From Lepeophtheirus salmonis (Eukaryota > Arthropoda > Copepoda > Siphonostomatoida > Caligidae): 64,000 bases of DNA. The DNA lies in the NCBI RefSeq assembly GCF_016086655.4, contig NC_052134.2, positions 37,199,971 to 37,263,970 on the forward strand, written 5' to 3'. Below are positions 61,020 to 64,000 of this stretch, in pieces (the first letter of the stretch is position 1; each line of letters opens with the position of its first letter). The notes below the pieces were generated by a model that saw only the letters and a program-made list of their open reading frames with translations, made no database searches and was not told the origin of the DNA. Position numbers and translations under genes: made by a program.

Positions 61020-62130
61020 GTGCATATGAAAAGCACATCTAAATGAAAAATGTGTCCCTCCATTTATCCAATTGTTTGTGTGTATTATGTTTCAACATTA
61101 AATAAAACTAATGTATCATATTCATGCTGTAACAATTCTAAGTCAACATCTATTTTATCACAAATTGATAAATATAACTTTTATGATTATCTGAATCCTC
61201 TTGAGTGACTTTTTTGATTTTTTCCCATCGATATATATTTGATCTAAATTAGTTAAAAATTACGGGTTTTTAAAAACATCCATAAGCCGAAAATAACGAT
61301 CGAAATCACTAATTTGATTATATATATTTCATTCATAAAACTAACCTTCTAAGGGCCTTTGAAAAATTATTAGTGTAATTAAGGTCAACATAAATGCACT
61401 AATACCCACCATGATCAAAAGACATAAAAAAGATTGTATTTCTCTATAATCAAAATGTAAACCTAGACTTGAAAATAGACAAAAAAGGTTTCACAAATGA
61501 CAAACTACTTTTAAAATACAATACAGTTAAAAGAAATATAAGATATCTGACCTTTTTGAGGGCATGAAACTTTCCCATAGAGTTGTCCCCAAACATACGT
61601 AACGAAATAAACCAAATTAGATACTTACGCGAGTGTCGAAAAAAAAAATTAGAAGTGTTTCTGTCGTCATTAAATATGTATTCACATTTATTCAAATAAT
61701 AAATTAATTGATGGAATTAAACATTTACAAGGAATTTACATTAATATTTGTTTTACATGTTAATGAAGTTGGAGCCAGGTCCTCATTCTAAATTAAAATG
61801 AATGAATATATATTCTTTGATAAATATCACTAAAGACCATAATTATTTTTTACAAACGTAGTTACATATTCAAATGTCATTGTATCATACTACAAAAATA
61901 CACATAAAATTCATTGAAAGATCCTACAAGTCCCTTGTTATGGTTCTTATAACTTGGCTTGATACATTGGAAGTATGAATAAACGGTCTTAGATGAACAA
62001 CTTCAAGAATTCGAGTCCTTTAGGTAACTACGTAATGCAGCCTGTTTCATTCTCTTTGGACAAGAAAGAAGGTTTATGAAGAGACGAAGACCATAGTTCT
62101 ATTGTGATTTCAGATTGCTCCAACTGTACT
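61020..62130. other. AT-rich sequence, no gene seen
   Basis: No exon, RNA gene or repeat end supported. Confidence 0.45.
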
Positions 62131-62135
62131 CAGCT

Positions 62136-62372
62136 TTAGTTTGCCTCACACTCTCCAACGACTCGACCTTTGATTACCTGCCCGAATCCTGTCAGTAGTT
62201 TGTCGCGCCGCAGGAAACCAGTTCTTCTTCTGACACATCCTGGATCATAACGAAGTGGAAATTGCTGCTCTTGCCGACTATTATGCAAATGTTTGTCTGT
62301 AAAACCAAGAGTTGTGTCCAATATGAATAATCCATCATATTTAATGATATTATAATTAATAACGGAGAAAAG
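62136..62372 (-). other. Unassigned coding-like frame, Arg-rich
   Basis: An open minus frame of about 78 codons lies in a patch of near-balanced base composition. It reads LDTTLGFTDKHLHNSRQEQQ, then CVRRRTGFLRRDKLLTGFGQ and VIKGRVVGECEAN before TAA. A donor-like CAG|gtaatc follows FGQ (about 62181), so the true exon may end there. The only early Met is at 62321. No domain is recognised; it could be an exon, or a relic of an element. Confidence 0.3.
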
Positions 62373-62379
62373 TGATTAG

Positions 62380-64000
62380 CACTTCTTCTATTAGAAGTAC
62401 TGTCGTAATTGTTTATTTTTCTTTTATCTAAATATTTATTTTATTTGTGATAGGTATTATATCAGTTTAAAAGAATCTCGCCATTTTTTTCATTTAGACA
62501 CTTTTCCTTTTTTTTCTCCTGCCATTTTTTCCTTGAAATTTTTTTCTAAAATCAAGATATACAGAAGTGTTTTAAAAACGTTGCCATGTAAGTGTACACA
62601 TTGGACAATAATCTACTTGAACATAGATGGGGTTGCCCGTGGGAAAACATAAATTCTAAATTTCACAGAGAAAGGAAATAAATCTAGGAAGAGCTCGAAA
62701 AAGAAAAAGGGGGAATCCCAGGTTCTGACGAGGAACGAGTAAATTTTTTTTTTTTTTTTTTCATAAAACTCGATTACTAATTTACGAGCTTTACTCGTGA
62801 CACATCACTATTGATCTTGTTCTAAATAAGTAATTTATTTAAAATCATAAATGTAACTCTTTTGAGTCAATATATTCAATATAATATATGTAGAGTGTTC
62901 CATCATTAAATGAGCGTTTTCAGCCTATAACAATCTCTACTAATTTTTCTACTCTAAATGCCGGTATGGCTAAAACTTTTATTCACCACAAATGTCAAGA
63001 GTATACCATAGGGTATTATAAAAAATGAATTTACAAAAGCCCAAAAGGGTGGCACTTGCGTTAGAAAAAAAGTAATCTATCCTGTATATGAGGCATATTG
63101 TATGTATGCTTTTATAAACGAACCCGCCGTATTCAGATAGTTTGTTATAAATACTTTAATTCTTTGCCTAATTTTGTTCAATTTTACCGCTAGACATGAT
63201 ATAATATTTTTTATGAAAACTTTAAAGAATAAAAATATGTTTAATTATGAAAAATTTAAAGCACCCAATAATAATTCAATTAATAGCAAATAACTAAAAA
63301 GTTGATATTTCAAAATCGAAGCAAGACGAATAAGTATCATAAATGCTTAGTAATGCTCCATGAACCATTATAAAATATATTTAGTATATTTTTTTAGCGA
63401 AATAATGGCTTTTGTAAGATTGCCATGGAGCTAAGTAACGTCTAGATACTTTATTACTTCATCGAATATTATTTTTATTTTTATAAATTTAATATGTAGG
63501 ATAAACACTTCAATTTTGATCAAATTGACACTGCTCCAATGTAATCAATATATTCCATACAAAGGTAAAATAAAAAATATGCTTATATAATTGTATGATA
63601 CAATTGAAGACAAAGATAATGTTCATCATATATCATAATTTCAATAAATCAAATTACAGGTAAAATTATTGAAGAGTAGGAAAGTTTTACGCAATATTTT
63701 TTTAACAATCTTTGATAGAAAATTTCGAAAGTAAAATCGAAAAGTATGTAATTTTTGTACTTCAAATTTCACAAAACATAATTATCATTGAGATAAAATA
63801 ATCAAACCATTTGATTTTTCTTCAATTTCTCAATATAACATTTAATCTTTGTTTCATCCTCATGTGAAGAAGACATTTTTTTTTTTAATGTGATAGTCTT
63901 TCGTCAAAAAATGGTAAGAATGAATGGTTCTCATTAGCAAAAAATATAAACGAGAGTAGGAATTACATAACAATGGATTCTGTGCCCACAAGATGAGTTA
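62380..64000. other. AT-rich sequence to the window edge, no gene seen
   Basis: It contains an 18-T tract (62744-62761) followed by a stretch with actcgtgacacatcacta, a possible old element end. No exon is supported. Confidence 0.45.

Overview
The window looks like AT-rich nuclear DNA of an arthropod. A copepod such as a sea louse would fit, but that is an inference from base composition, 58-305 bp introns beside a 2.1 kb one, and the mix of Tc1/mariner and Ty3/gypsy relics; the sequence itself does not name the species. Nothing bacterial is present: no operons, no ribosome-binding-site spacing, no CRISPR array. I recognised no functional tRNA or rRNA gene.

Two genes look intact. The first is a La-related protein of the LARP6/Acheron type on the minus strand (12129-13877), with one coding exon of 582 codons and a non-coding 5' exon behind a 305 bp intron. 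The second is a four-exon minus-strand gene (43216-47273) predicted to encode about 600 residues: lysine- and serine-rich, with an acidic serine tail. I do not recognise its family. Its exon chain was rebuilt here from splice sites and reading phase.

The rest is mostly transposon relics, repeats and plain AT-rich sequence. In order: a broken Ty3/gypsy polyprotein (1-2340, minus); a scattered repeat family with seven copies; a candidate signal-peptide exon and a low-AT decayed coding island (15.4-17.0 kb); a THAP zinc-finger fragment inside an inverted-repeat element (17.2-17.9 kb); a 1.5 kb direct repeat present twice (22.3-23.8 and 28.9-30.4 kb); a second gypsy integrase relic (38.07-39.0 kb, plus) with a possible LTR; three internally deleted Tc1/mariner elements with recognisable terminal inverted repeats (41.9-42.8, 48.9-49.8 and 50.3-51.4 kb); a second repeat pair with nested tandem units (36.65-37.1 and 54.85-55.24 kb); and a frameshifted secreted C-type-lectin-like relic (59.7-60.2 kb).

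I see no pathway or operon linking these genes. The most unusual items are the unassigned 600-residue gene, the THAP element, the 1.5 kb duplication, and the low-AT island that reads as coding on both strands. None amounts to a demonstrated new biological system.
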